From Haematococcus lacustris (lineage: Eukaryota; Chlorophyta; Chlorophyceae; Chlamydomonadales; Haematococcaceae), in contig JASKMD010000031.1 in NCBI GenBank assembly GCA_030144725.1, forward strand, positions 10,773,097 to 10,837,096: a DNA stretch of 64,000 nt, given 5' to 3'. Shown piece by piece: positions 1 to 11,079 of this stretch. The notes under the pieces are model-generated. The model made no database searches, was not told the origin of the DNA, and saw only the letters and a program-made list of their open reading frames with translations. The position numbers and the translations under genes were made by a program. Position 1 is the first letter of the stretch. Each line of letters starts with the position of its first letter.

Positions 1-248
1 CAGTGAGTGACGGCTTTAGCAACCACCAGCTGCATGAAGTCATGTAGCGCCTCAATTGTGGGGTGTGCGTATTGAGTGAGGCTGTGCAGGGGCTTGTGAA
101 CAAAAGACTTGTGTGTAGTAATTGGCTTGTGTACACGCAGTCAGGCTGGTTGTCATAGCATCGTGTGTGCTGTACCGCAACTGGGAATGTATGCATGAAG
201 GGTGAGTCAATGCAACGCACTCAGTCGTGTTGCTGGCACCTGTTGCAG

Positions 249-2818
249 GCCCGGCCACCTGCCAGCTGCCTGCTCCCAGCGCTGCCCTTCTGGCCAACGT
301 GACCGCAAACCCCGCCCTCACCGTGAGCTCAGGCTTTGCCGTGCCCATTGAGGTCGAGCTGCTGGTCAACAAGTCGGTCAGTGAGCCCTGCACGGCCCTC
401 ACCCACTTCACTGCCGTATTTGGTGGAGCAGGCATGCACAGCCCCATGGAGCTTTTGGTGGAGCTGGCATGCACAGCCCCATGGGCCACTACCCTGGCTT
501 ATAGAGTACACAGCCCCTGCACCTCCACCCACCTGTCCCTGAGTAGCTGCAGCACCTGTCCCTGCAGCACGTCAGCCCCTGCGCCTCGCCCCTTGCCTTG
601 GCCCCTGCAGCACCATGTTACTGTCTGTCGTGCCATGATCGCGCTGTCTTACTCTTTAACCTTTGCACATGTGTACTGGTGTGCTCTCATGCTCCCCTGC
701 ATTCTCACGTGCACCCCGCCTCTGTGGCCACCTTTGAATGGTGATGGCTAGGGCTGGGGCTGCGACGACGGCTGCAGCTGGGGCTGGCACCCCTTTGCCC
801 TTTGCCCTACCCCTCCCCCCTTGCGAGAGTCAGGCAACCGATGTTGGCATGAAACACATGCTCTGATGTAAGCAACAGTTTAAGCATTGCGCGGTCCACA
901 CTTGCGCTTCTTGCCCTTCATCGCGCTCTGTAGTAGATGGTACTTCGCGACTGTCTCCACTCTCACGGACTCTCAGTCTCGCGACTTACATTGGCAACAG
1001 TTACATTGACAACAGTTACATTAACAATAGTTACATTGTTACATTGACAACAGCCCTGCATAGCATGGTGATGGTTTGCCCTCCATAGCATGGTGATGGC
1101 CAGGGCTGGGGCTGCGACTGGGGCTGGGGCGTCTGGCGTAGGGTCAAGGCACCCACAAAGGGGATCCAGGGCTTTAGCCAGGACATTTAGTCGATCACTC
1201 TTAGCGACACCACTCCCCATTCACCTGACACTTGCCCCTGCTCCTCCACAGGACACCTTCAAGACCCCCACCCCACCCACTGCCTTCCACCTGCCCGTCA
1301 GCTCTACCATCCTGGCCACCGCAGCCAGAGTGCTGCGCAACATCACGCTGGAGAACAATGCTGGCTACGCCTCGCTGCCCTACATCCCAACTGCCCGCAT
1401 CACACAGCGAGGCATGAGCTCCAATAGTGAGTGACGCCATGCACCCTACTACATGGGTGTGTTGACTACTGGGGCACACATGGGGCATCAGGTGTCAGGG
1501 CTAGCAGTGGGCAGCAGCAGCAGCGGTGGTGGTAGCAGCGGAGGTGGCAGGAGGAGGGGTTGCTAAAGCCCATGCACTAAGCATTTCATCCAGGTGTCAG
1601 TGTGGCCCAGCTGTGACAGCACCCCTGCGTCATGCATACAGGCATGGCAGGTATGTGACAAGGCTGGGTTTGCTTAGTGATGCTGGGTGGCTTCCTGGCC
1701 TGCATTCCCGTGATTTCCAGCAAGTGGTCCCAGTCTCTGCCAGTCTCTGCTGTGTACAAGGGGAAGGCCTGTCAACATGAGGATGCCACAACTAGCTGTA
1801 GTGAGACAAGCGACCTTGACCACGACTGATACCTTGACCTTGTGATGCTGCTGCTGCGCTGCAGCTTTCCTGGACAACCCCGACTACCGCCAGTGAGTCC
1901 CTGGCACTGACCGCCTGAGCGCCATAGGTCCTGACCGCCTGATCGCCATAGGTGCCGTGCTCTACTTACAGCCTCATGCGTTAGCTCAGCGGTATTGTAG
2001 CTCATGCTCGCCTCAACCACCTCTGTGCCCTGTGCAGAAACATCTTCAACCTCCTGCGGCCTAGCTGTGTGGAGATGGAGGGCCATGCCGTCATTCAGGT
2101 CTGTTGGGCAGGGAGCGTTTGCGGCAGCGCCCTAGGTCACTAGCGCCCTCTGCCCTGTCCGCCTTGCCGACCTATCTGACTGTCGTGGACGCGCTGTTCA
2201 TGGCCGCTGCTGCTGCTGCTGCTGCTGCCATTGCCGCCGCCTACTTCATTTGTTCTTAGTTCTTGCTTCACTTGGTTGCATTAGTGACACAGTTGGTGTC
2301 CCCTTTGCTGGCCGCAGGTGTGCATCAGCAACAAGGTGCAGTGCGCAGTTGTCCGCAGCATCAGCGACCTGGCAGGCGGAGCGCCAGGGCAGCCAGGTAG
2401 GCTAGCACTTGCAAAGCACTTGCAAAGCACTTGCGAAGCACGCCATTGTGCATGTTGCTGCAACCCATGTGAACATAACCAAAGCCAATGAGGCAGGCTT
2501 GCATAGCACTACCAGCTGACAGATGCTCCCAGGCTGCTGTTAAACTAAGGCCGTGCTCTCTGGAAGGGTAGCAAGGGCCCCGTGCCCTGAGGCTGCTCTC
2601 CTCCCTTGAAGCACCCCAACGCCGAGGGCGTAGTCTTTCTTTATTTTTTCTTGAGGCCCTGATCTTACCAAGTACTGGGCCAGAGCCAGAGCCACGCCTT
2701 TCCGTGACCCTGTCGACTACTGGTTGCAGGCGAGAACGAGATTGGCGCCTTCTTCGGAGTGGCGGCAGTCAACACAGCCAAGGTGGCCATAGCCATCATC
2801 AGGGCCCTGCCCCTATAG
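249..2818 (+). CDS. Phosphorylase-superfamily protein (MTA/SAH nucleosidase-like), 3' part of gene
   Basis: Spliced 3' portion of a plus-strand gene; its 5' end lies before the window. Exons by GT-AG rules: about 249-376 (least certain), 1252-1426, 1865-1892, 2038-2098, 2318-2396 and 2730-2818 with stop TAG at 2816. The frame is kept across the last five. The C-terminal signature is diagnostic: RGMSSN, then FLDNPDYR, then a CVEMEGHAVIQ segment (the ribose-binding Met-Glu of the family), VVRSISDLAGG (base-binding Asp in ISDLAGG) and ENEIGAFFGVAAVNTAK. This is the layout of the PNP/UDP phosphorylase fold as seen in plant bark-storage-like proteins and MTA/SAH nucleosidases. Such enzymes cleave the N-glycosidic bond of purine nucleosides; the exact substrate cannot be read from this part. 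Further exons may lie in 377-1251. The family assignment is firm, the first exon boundary is not. Confidence 0.8.
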
Positions 2819-3008
2819 GTGCTCCACCCCCTGCCAATCCCGCGATACCAGTCAGCGATGCACTCATGATAAACAAGGACCGGTCGCGATTGGACCGACC
2901 ATAGCTCTTTGAAAACTAGAGTAGAAGGCCGTTCGAACGGTATAAGTTTTACGTGAATCCGTGCATCCGTTGCGACGTAGTTGGACCGCGAATTTCTCAA
3001 CCAAGCAA

Positions 3009-3388
3009 TCTGCACAGATGTCGGTTGTCCTTAGTCTGCACAGCTTCTGCTAGTCGACATCTGCACAGATGCAGGCGATGTCGACATCTGTGCAGCTGCG
3101 GAAAGTCGACATCTGCACAGATGTCGTATACCGCGACCAACATCTGTGCATCTGCTGACGACGACATCTGCACAGATGTCGACTATTACATTCAATGCTT
3201 GGCTGTGCAGATGTCGTGACCGACATCTGTGCAGCTGCTGACAACGACATCTGCACAGATGTCGACTATTACATTCGAGCCTTGGCTGTGCAGATGTTGT
3301 CTATAGCATCTGCACAGATGTCGACTTTTACATTCGCGGCTTGGCTGTGCAGATGTCGTGGCTTCATCTGCACAGATGTCGACTATTT
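3009..3388. repeat. Array of near-palindromic CATCTGCACAGATG motif (array 1)
   Basis: About a dozen full or half copies of CGACATCTGCACAGATGTCG and its complement, spaced irregularly by 20-60 bp. Each full copy is a 9-bp inverted repeat around a central CA/TG. Both arms contain an E-box-like CANNTG. The same motif makes array 2 at 5566-5996. Confidence 0.9.
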
Positions 3389-3404
3389 CATCGACTCTTA
3401 CATC

Positions 3405-3640
3405 CGCAAAACACATGCATTGACACCCAAACATCCAGCAAGACCTCGCTACACCCCCGCAAAACACATGTATTGACCACTAAACACCCCGCAACACCTC
3501 GCTACACCCCCGCAAAACACATGTATTGACACCCAAACACCCCGCAACACCTCGCTACGGGACTCGCAAGCACATGTCTCGATGCACCATCACTCCACAA
3601 CACCTCAATATGGAAATGCTAAGCACATGCATTGATGCAC
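3405..3640. repeat. 53-bp tandem repeat, three copies plus degenerate tail
   Basis: Units start at 3405, 3458 and 3511, each opening CGCAAAACACATG and closing CTCGCTACACCCC. After 3563 the copies decay but still carry ACACATG and CAACACCTC pieces to about 3640. No coding potential is evident. Confidence 0.85.
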
Positions 3641-3672
3641 CCAATGACCGCAACACCTCCCTACCGCAACCT

Positions 3673-3826
3673 ACCATCACCATCACCATCACCATCACCA
3701 TCACCATCACCATCACCATCACCATCACCATCACCATCACCATCACCATCACCATCACCATCACCATCACCATCACCACACCACACCACACCACACCACA
3801 CCACACCACACCACACCACACCACAA
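3673..3826. repeat. (ACCATC)n hexamer followed by (ACCAC)n pentamer microsatellite
   Basis: Pure hexamer run from 3673 to about 3777, then a pure CCACA pentamer to 3826. The open frames through it are only repeat translation. Confidence 0.95.
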
Positions 3827-4029
3827 CCCAACATGGTGACAACATAACAACATCGCAGCAAGGCGGCAAGATGACGAGGACAACAAGCACGGGCTGACAA
3901 CCACCCAAGCGCTCAGCTATCCCTTTTGAGAGGGATGGGTAGGGTCATTGTGGTGTGTGGCCTTGGCATGGCCAGGGTGGGCTGGGTAGGCTGCTACTCC
4001 AAGCTGCCCGCTCCAGGTTGCCCGCTCCA

Positions 4030-4216
4030 GGTTGCTACGCCAAGGGTAGGGTAGGGAGAGGGCTGCTACGCTAAGGGTAGGGTAGGGAGAGGGCTGCTAC
4101 GCCAAGGGTAGGGTAGGGAGAGGGCTGCTACGCCAAGGGTAGGGTAGGGAGAGGGCTGCTACGCCAAGGGTAGGGTAGGGAGAGGGCTGCTACGCCAAGG
4201 GTAGGGTAGGGAGAGG
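4030..4216. repeat. 31-bp G-rich minisatellite, about six copies
   Basis: Unit begins GGCTGCTACGCCAAGGGTAG and ends GGTAGGGAGAG. Each unit has three or more closely spaced GGG runs, a pattern that can form G-quadruplexes. It is preceded by two shorter related pieces at 3998-4040. Confidence 0.9.
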
Positions 4217-4344
4217 GTTGCAGCGTGTGTCGTGGGGCGGGGGGTGGGAAAGGCGGGAGGTAGGTGGGGTGCCAGGCTTGGAGGTGGTGGGACAGGGGAG
4301 GGGAGGGGGAAGGGGGAAGGAGGAAGGGGGGAAGAGGGAAGGGC

Positions 4345-4958
4345 TGGCCGTGGGACCTGCAGTAAACAACGGGCATCTTTGCAGTTAGGCTGGGCATCGG
4401 ACCACCCATGTGCAAGGGCTGGCCACTCACTCTTTGCTAGCGCCACTTCTATACCTACCTGGCAGCGCCTCCATGGCTGCAGCTCCTGGCTGCTCCTGCG
4501 CTCCATGCACCTGCTTCTTGTGGTAGGGTGATGGAGGAGGTGGTGGTGGGGGAGGGAGGGGAGGGCTGGGCTGGGCTGGGCTGGGCTGGGCTGGGCTGGG
4601 CTGGGCTGGGCTGGGCTGGGCTGGGCTGGGCTGGGCTGGGCTGGGCTGGGCTGGGCTGGGCTGGGCTGGGCTGGGCTGGGCTGGGCTGGGCTGGGCTGGG
4701 CTGGGCTGGGCTGGGCTGGGCTGGGCTGGGCTGGGCTGGGCTGGGCTGGGCTGGGCTGGGCTGGGCTGGGCTGGGCTGGGCTGGGCTGGGCTGGGCTGGG
4801 CTGGGCTGGGCTGGGCTGGGCTGGGCTGGGCTGGGCTGGGCTGGGCTGGGCTGGGCTGGGCTGGGCTGGGCTGGGCTGGGCTGGGCTGGGCTGGGCTGGG
4901 CTGGGCTGGCCGTGGGACCTGCAGTAAACAATGGGCATCTTTGCGGTTAGGCTGGGTG
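4345..4958. repeat. (CTGGG)n pentanucleotide array with duplicated flanks
   Basis: An uninterrupted CTGGG pentamer fills about 4565-4909 (about 69 units). A 50-bp segment starting CTGGCCGTGGGACCTGCAG occurs on both sides (about 4345-4396 and 4908-4958), with a few differences, so the array lies inside a local duplication. The minus strand is open in all three frames (QPSPA-type repeats), which is a repeat artefact rather than a gene. Confidence 0.95.
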
Positions 4959-4959
4959 T

Positions 4960-5565
4960 AGGGAAGCCATTGGGACCATTGAACCTGCAGCAATTCAGGG
5001 GTTGGCAAATAGTCAGGCAAGGTACTTGGAGCCACATGACTGCAAGATAAAATACTCACCATTCGGTAGGGTGGGGTTTGTGTGGGTGCACCCAACTTTG
5101 CTTCAAGTGCACCCAGCTTCGTCTCATGCATGGCTCCTGACCGCCTCCGGGCTCCTCCACTCCTCTTCCGCTCCGTCTCACAGGGTTCGGGCTACGTGTC
5201 CTAGTTGCACCTCATGCATTTGCCGTGTCGCTGTGTCGCTGCATCGCTGCACCTCCTTCCGTTTTCTGTCGCTATATCTTGATCCTATCGCTTAACCTGA
5301 TGGCATCTGGTCGCCTAAGCGGCTGGCTGGCTCGTAGCTAGCCTTTTGGCGACTTTTGTTGGCAGCTCCTGGCTGCTCATTGCTGCTATATGGGGCAATC
5401 TAAGCTCCTTCGCGGTTCCTTGGCTTCCTTCGCGCCACCTTTGCGAAAACTTCATGCAGATATCACACAGATTGTTGAATAATGGAAGAGTCTTGATTCC
5501 TTCGCGGTGCCTTTGCGTAACCTTTATGCAAGCCTTTTCTTCATGTGCTCAGCTGCACTACTTGG
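4960..5565. other. Intergenic, no gene seen
   Basis: Mixed sequence without splice-consistent open frames or recognisable protein similarity; several short CTTCGCGG and CTTTGCG echoes occur around 5405-5520. Confidence 0.5.
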
Positions 5566-5996
5566 CATCTGTGCAGATGTCGAGGTATGCATCTGTGCAG
5601 ATGTCGACATTGTCGGCATCTGTGCAGATGTCGCCCTTGAAGTATAACCGGCATCTGCACAGATGTCGCCTTTTAATGCATCTGCACAGATTTAATAACC
5701 GGCATCTGCACAGATGTCGGCTTTTATAGCATCTGCACAGATTTAATAACCGGCATCTGCACAGATGTCGCCTTTTAATGCATCTGCACAGATTTTATAA
5801 CCGGCATCTGCACAGATGTCGCCTTTTAATGCATCTGCACAGATTTTATAACCGGCATCTGCACAGATGTCGCATTTTAATGCATCTGCACAGATTTGAC
5901 AACCGGCATCTGCACAGATGTCGCTTGTCCTAGAGGCATCGACATGCATCTGCACAGATGCCGGGCTCATTTAACCGACATCTGTGCAGATTCCCA
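5566..5996. repeat. Array of CATCTGCACAGATG motif (array 2), about 50-bp higher-order unit
   Basis: Full near-palindromes (CATCTGCACAGATGTCG) alternate with half versions ending CAGATTT followed by ATAACCGG, giving a higher-order unit of about 50 bp between roughly 5650 and 5900, with looser copies at both ends. Same core motif as array 1 at 3009-3388. Confidence 0.9.
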
Positions 5997-6410
5997 AAAA
6001 GGGGGGGGTACCTCGCGCGCGGATTGTTATATCTCCGCAACCGCTGCGAGTTAGGACCTCATTCAAGAGCGAGGTCCCCTTCAAACTCAGCGTTCTATCG
6101 TTCTATCGGAGCAGAATGTCCTTCCGATGCAAAAAAGGCCCCCGCGTCGGCCTTATTTATCGTGAGTGTGGCACAGCCTCCCATTGTAGAACCCACATAG
6201 TTGAATTCTGTACTGTCGGCTGCCCATTTCGCCAGGCCGCACTCATGCTTAACTACCAGCGAGTGGCCCCGCGAGCGCTGTGAAGCGCTGTCCCAAACTA
6301 GATCGCACCTCTGTCACCCCAGTGCTTGACACACGAACGGTTGCTTCGCCGCCCTTCCTTTCGAAGGATTTGGACATGAGCTTATAAGTTGTGATTAGGG
6401 TACGCCCATA

Positions 6411-6556
6411 GAATTCTAGGTGGCTCGGAAACCTAGAAATTTTTCCTGAGCCTAGAAACCTAGAAATAGAATTCTAGGTTGGCCGGCTGGAAACCTAGAA
6501 ATTTTTCCTGAGCCTAGAAACCTAGAAATAGAATTCTAGGTTGGCCGGTCGCTCCT
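6411..6556. repeat. CCTAG-rich short repeat, about 62-bp unit, possible MITE
   Basis: About 2.4 copies of a 62-bp unit rich in CCTAGAAA and TAGAATTCTAGG, opening with GGTGGCTCGGA near 6419 and closing with TTGGCCGGTCGCTCC at 6542-6556. A second element with the same opening and a near-identical close lies at 19915-20067, and the closing motif alone recurs at 11105-11119. Confidence 0.65.
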
Positions 6557-7232
6557 TAGTTATGATGAAACTGTGGCGAAATGTTAGCACACACAGTCCC
6601 TGTTCCAACACCCGTTCTATTAACAGGTCTGCTCCTGGTCATGTTGACACAGCTTGGTGATGTTGACAGAGCTTCAGACAACAGTGGTGAATGTGGTGCT
6701 GAAATGTGGTGCTAAGCTGTTTCCAACCTATTATTGGAACACGTGTACCCATTCCCGTCTTGCCCATTGGTCAGTTCTGTTTATGAAGCAAGCACTAGGT
6801 ACCCCGGCGAATGTGACATACATGTGGACTTACAAGTAGAAGGGCACATGGTTGCGTAACTATCCCCTCACGCTTCGCGTATTGCTATGTTAAGTTTTAG
6901 TTCCGTAATGCAATGATACTGTTGAATTGAGGTACACACACAGTGGTTGAGGTACATACGTGCCCAGACTGTACTTCAGCAATGCAGTGCGCTACATCTG
7001 GCTACCTGGCCATGTGTTCAGCCTGCAGCACGCTATCATATCGACATCACACGGTGGGTTGCTAGTTTTCTGGTCCTGTAAAGCGTGGTGTCCAGGTGTG
7101 TTAGCTTGAAAATTAGTAGGGTGTTGCGGTATGTTTCCAATGGTAGCAGCTAGTGGTTCCTCCATGTGGTCTCTTCTGTCTAAACGGTGAAATGTTTTAA
7201 GTCTTGGTTAAGATAAATATACTAATACACTA
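6557..7232. other. Intergenic, AT-richer, no gene seen
   Basis: Sequence between the CCTAG repeat and the fold-back transposon. It is less GC-rich than the rest of the window. No convincing exons, RNA gene or repeat were recognised. Confidence 0.5.
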
Positions 7233-7531
7233 CCGTACTATCTATCTCAATTCGCGAGGCCCCGAAAACTAAAATTAAATACTCGTTCCCGACTCTAAAA
7301 AAAACATTGTTTACTTTTTCCCGATGCATAGTTAGCAGCAAAGCACAGTTGTGAGGATGTGGATGTGCTTATAAATATTCTAGACAGCCATCCCTTGCAT
7401 AACATGTCAATCCGCCATGGTTCAAACACTTCTTGCACAGGTCACCATGTCAAGCTTCCCGGTCACCAAGTCAAAGCCATTGTGCAAGGGTAGTGTCACC
7501 GTGCACCAAGTCACCAAGTCTTGATTGTGCA

Positions 7532-9783
7532 CTAGATAGGGCACTGAACCTCCCCCATGAAGTCATGGTGCTCCTGTGGCTGCTTGCAGTGCCGGCATAT
7601 CTCTGCATCTTCCTCTGAACACTCAAACTTGCGTGCCCTTGTAGTCACCCATGATGCAGCTTTGGCCAAGGCAAAGACCCCAGTAGCTGATTTGGTGCGG
7701 CTAGCCACCCGAGCTGTTGCCCCGGTTTGGCCAGCCACCCCAGATGCTGACCTGGTGCGGCCAGCCACCCCGGCTGCTGCCCTGGCCATGCCAACCACCC
7801 CAACAACTAACTTCTTGCAGCCAGCCACCCCGGCTGCTAACTTGCTACCTACCCACCCCTCGCTGCTGGCACTGCCATCATCGTTGCTGCCGTCGTCGCC
7901 GCTGCTGTTGCCGGCGCTGCTTGTGTTAGCGCTGCTGTTGTTGGCGCTGCTGCTAGTGTTGCACACCAACCGTGCCTGCTTGCGTGTGGGAGTGGGCATG
8001 GCTTGTCCTGTTGGGGTTGGCTTAGGCTCGTTCTTGGAGCCCAATGGCCTGCCACGTTTGCGAATGGGTGGGCCATCTGCCGTTGCTGCAGCTGGCTTGA
8101 CTGAAGGCTTGGCTACTGGCATGGCTCTTGTAATGGCAGACCACTGCTGAGCTGCCACCATCAGATTAACGGCTGTCATGGACTGAACATCAATCCCTGC
8201 CACCTGCTCTGTAAGCAAGGGGCAGTCCTCCATGGGAACGACCATGCCAAGTAGCGGCTTAAGAGCAGGCCGTGCCAGCAACGCTGCCTCCAGGTCGTTG
8301 GCTTCCACCGCTGCGTCATCTTCCACCGCATCTGCATTCTGCTCATCTTCAAACACTTGGAGCAGCTGCGGAACCTTGAGCACGGGATCAAGGATGGGCA
8401 CCTCAAACAAGCGGCCCATCTCAGTCATGGCAGCACGCTGGTAGCTGTCATCAAAAGCACGGAGAGTGCCAGCATTCTTGTAGCCGTTGAGGACGAGGTC
8501 ACTCATGCCGTTATTGTGCTGGTGGGCTGCACCAGCCCAAACCAGGCTGAGAGGCTTCAGATACTTGCCGCTGAGGTCAAGCTTGGTGTCCTCAGCTGCT
8601 GTGCCTGCGTCAAGCTGTGAAGCGATCTGTTGCACGCTGTCCTGGATGAAGCACCTGGGTACATCAGGCATGAGGCAATGGTGTGGGCAGGCAGTGGCTA
8701 GCTGCCGCATACTGTTGTGTGTGCAGGCAATGGCTAGCTGTTTAGGGGCAGCAGAGGGAGGCAAGGGCATGGTGATGACACTAATAAGTGAGCTAAAGCA
8801 AGCATCTAGCATACCTGGGCCACAGGAGTGGTGCCAGCCGGCACGAAGAGGAAGTGCACAAAGGGTTGAACCACTCCAACACGGTTCTTTTCCGGTGCAC
8901 GGCGTACACATCCAGTTGGTAAATCATGAAGGGCCATTGAGCCACTGACAGCTCGTCGAGGTTGTGGCCAAGCTCTGTGCAGCTCCTCTTGTAGTCAAGC
9001 AGAATGACACGCTCGAAGTGCTTCTTGTGGCTGTCCTCAGTCGCCCAGTGAGATGGCGTGGCTGTGACGTCATGACCTGCTGCATCAGCTGCCACTCGAG
9101 CAGGCAGAGGCTGCCATGACTTGGCAATCTTGGGCTTGCCACCAGGGGTGTTGAGATCTGTCTTGCCCTCGTAGATCAGCTGCAGCGGCAACACGTGCCC
9201 AGAGGCCTTGACCGTCAGGCACACAGTGAGGCCCTAGGCCGTTGCCGTAGATACATGGACACAAAGCAACCGAACGGCTGCTTTCGCCAAGATGGGAAAC
9301 TGCTAGTTGACAATGGCAGAAGGATGTGGGGGTTGGTAGTGGCAGGGGGCTAGGGTAGAAGGGATTGGCAATGCATCTCACCTCATCTGCCATCCTCTTA
9401 TGCAGATTCACATTGAACTGCTTCGTCTTGCTTTCCCCCAAGTCGAGAGTGTATACATTCTGAAAGATGGCACCACCACTTGGTTTCAGCAACACCAAGT
9501 TCACCAACGGCTGTCCCATAGCAGCATGCTTGTGGCGCCAACCATCAGTGCACGACATGACGCCAACTCCATTCTGCACGGGCAAGAGGGCAAGACTGCA
9601 AATGCTGGGCTGGGAGGGGGTGGGCATGGCTGGAAGGGGGTAGGCATGGCTGGGAGGGTGTGGGCAGACCGCATCAAATGAAGCAAAGACCGCTCTAAGG
9701 TACGGGTTGTCAAGGCATGCAAAGGTGACACCCGCGCTTGCCACAAACAAAACCATCATCTTGGCAATGTCCTTCTGCTCCAT
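7532..9783 (-). pseudogene. Degraded transposase gene: hAT-like N-terminal part joined to pogo-like DDE part
   Basis: Read on the minus strand from 9783: MEQKDIAKMMVLFVASAG, then (after an intron at about 9590-9672) VMSCTDGWRHKHAAMGQPLV and LLKPSGGAIFQNVYTLD, the layout of the DUF659 region of hAT transposases. FPILAKAAVRLLCVHVS near 9290 resembles the start of the hAT dimerisation domain. From about 9230 the sequence becomes a DDE_1-type nuclease: GLTVCLTVKASGHVLPLQLI, SHWATEDSHKKHFERVI, MIYQLDVYAVHR (second catalytic Asp), FVPAGTTPVAQ, PDV, then LDLSGKYLKPLSLVW. A basic AT-hook, RKRGRPLGSKN, and tandem GVAG-type repeats precede the C-terminal CRHCKQPQEHHDF. Damage: a TAG just before GLTVCLT and a frameshift between VLEWF and QPFVHFLF. 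It is probably inactive. Confidence 0.65.
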
Positions 9784-10226
9784 TGGTGCCCCCTTGCGCT
9801 TGGCTGTGGCACAACAGGCATAATTGCTTAACAGGCCGGCGCAATTGTTATAGTGGTTGCTGCCCCCAAATGCAATTTGGGAAAGCTGGTTGGGATGTCG
9901 CCAATTTGGAGTGTCGCTTGGGGTGTCGCTAACGCCAGTGCCAACGCCGATGCGACGATGGCAAGCGGAGCTCGATGGCCGAGTCAATTCATGGGTGTTG
10001 CCAATTTATCCAAGCCAGAGGGAAAATATTCAAACCTTTTTTTTGGGTTTGGCCCACTCTAGGATAAATGTTACCGGGAGACATGATTGAAATCGCGAAG
10101 TGGTCAAACAATTACTTGACCTGCGTAGATGGACCGCTTTGTGGTCCGTGGCATCGGTGTTGACGACACAGCCCAGCAACTGCTACGCTTGGCTGACCAA
10201 CACGATGAAATGCACTATCAAAGGGC

Positions 10227-10782
10227 TCTCAATCGTGATGCTCCATCAAAGGCTCTTGATCAGCGGCAAATGGCTAAACCCTATCAGCCTGGTATGGGGT
10301 GTTGCAGCCCACCAGCACATCAACGGCATGAGTGACCTCGTCCTTGGCGGCTGCAAGAATGCTAACACTATGCGTGCTTTTGATGACAGCTACCAGCGAA
10401 TCGCTATGACCTTGCAATGACACAAGCGGCGAGCAATGACCTGCCATGACCCCAACAACGACGATAGCAGTGCCAGCAGCGAGGGGTGGGTAGTTGGCAG
10501 GTTTTCAGCCGGGGTGGCTGGCTGCACCAAGTCAGATTTTGGGGTGGTTGGTCAGGTTGGGGTGGCTGGTCAGCCGGGGTGGCTGGCCAAGCTGGGGCAG
10601 CAGCTCGGGAGGCTAACCGCACCAAGTCAGCTAATGGGGTGCTTGCCTTGGCCAAGGCTGCAGCATGGGGTGATTGCTTGGGCAACTTTGAGTGTTCAGA
10701 GGAGGATGAAGAGTTATTTCAGCACTGCGAGCAGCCACAAGAGCACCATGACTTTATGGGGGAGGTTCAGTGCCCTATCTAG
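10227..10782 (+). pseudogene. Truncated inverted copy of the transposase C-terminal part
   Basis: Plus-strand remnant with ISGKWLNPISLVWGVAAHQH, GMSDLVLGGCKNA and MRAFDDSYQRIAM, matching the minus-strand copy centred near 8500. It then jumps by an internal deletion of roughly 0.5 kb to DDSSASSEGWV, and ends FECSEEDEELFQHCEQPQEH before stop TAG at 10780. Several frame changes make it non-coding. It forms the right arm of the fold-back element. Confidence 0.75.
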
Positions 10783-11079
10783 TGCACAGTCAAGACTTGG
10801 TGACTTGTTGCATCGTGACGGTGCCCTTGCACAATGGCTTTGACTTGGTGACCGGGTGGCTTGACTTGATGACCTGAGCAAGAACTAGGTGAACCACGGA
10901 GGATTGACATGGTATGCAAGGGATGGCTGTCCAAATATTTACAAGCACACCCACATCCTTGAAACTGTATTTTGGTGCAGTTTTTGCATCGGTGAAAAGT
11001 AAACAGTGTTTTTTTGGTCGGGCAAGAGTATTTAAAGTTAATATGCGGGGCCTCGCGTACATCGAAATAGATAGTACGG

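Larger units (their letters stand above)
7233..11079. mobile_element. TA-flanked fold-back DNA transposon (pogo/mariner-like ends)
   Basis: Both ends carry the inverted sequence CCGTACTATCTAT (7233-7245, and its complement at 11067-11079), immediately flanked by TA on each side (7231-7232 and 11080-11081), as in Tc1/mariner/pogo insertion. Homology between the two arms reaches inward through the GGGGCCTCGCG motif and a region of tandem ACCAAGTCA-type repeats into coding sequence (about 7233-7800 against 10480-11079, inverted). Outside the TA dinucleotides the similarity stops. The left half holds a longer degraded minus-strand transposase gene, the right half a shortened plus-strand copy of its C-terminal part. 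Ends and TA flanks are seen directly; the superfamily name rests on the encoded protein. Confidence 0.7.

Noticed and set aside
4565..4909. Long open frames with QPSPA or GWAGL repeats
   Set aside because: They are translations of a pure CTGGG microsatellite; a 5-bp unit without stops is open in every frame of one strand.
3009..5996. CRISPR array reading of the CATCTGCACAGATG repeats
   Set aside because: Spacers are themselves repetitive and of variable length, repeats occur in both orientations and as half sites, and the context is a eukaryotic nuclear genome.
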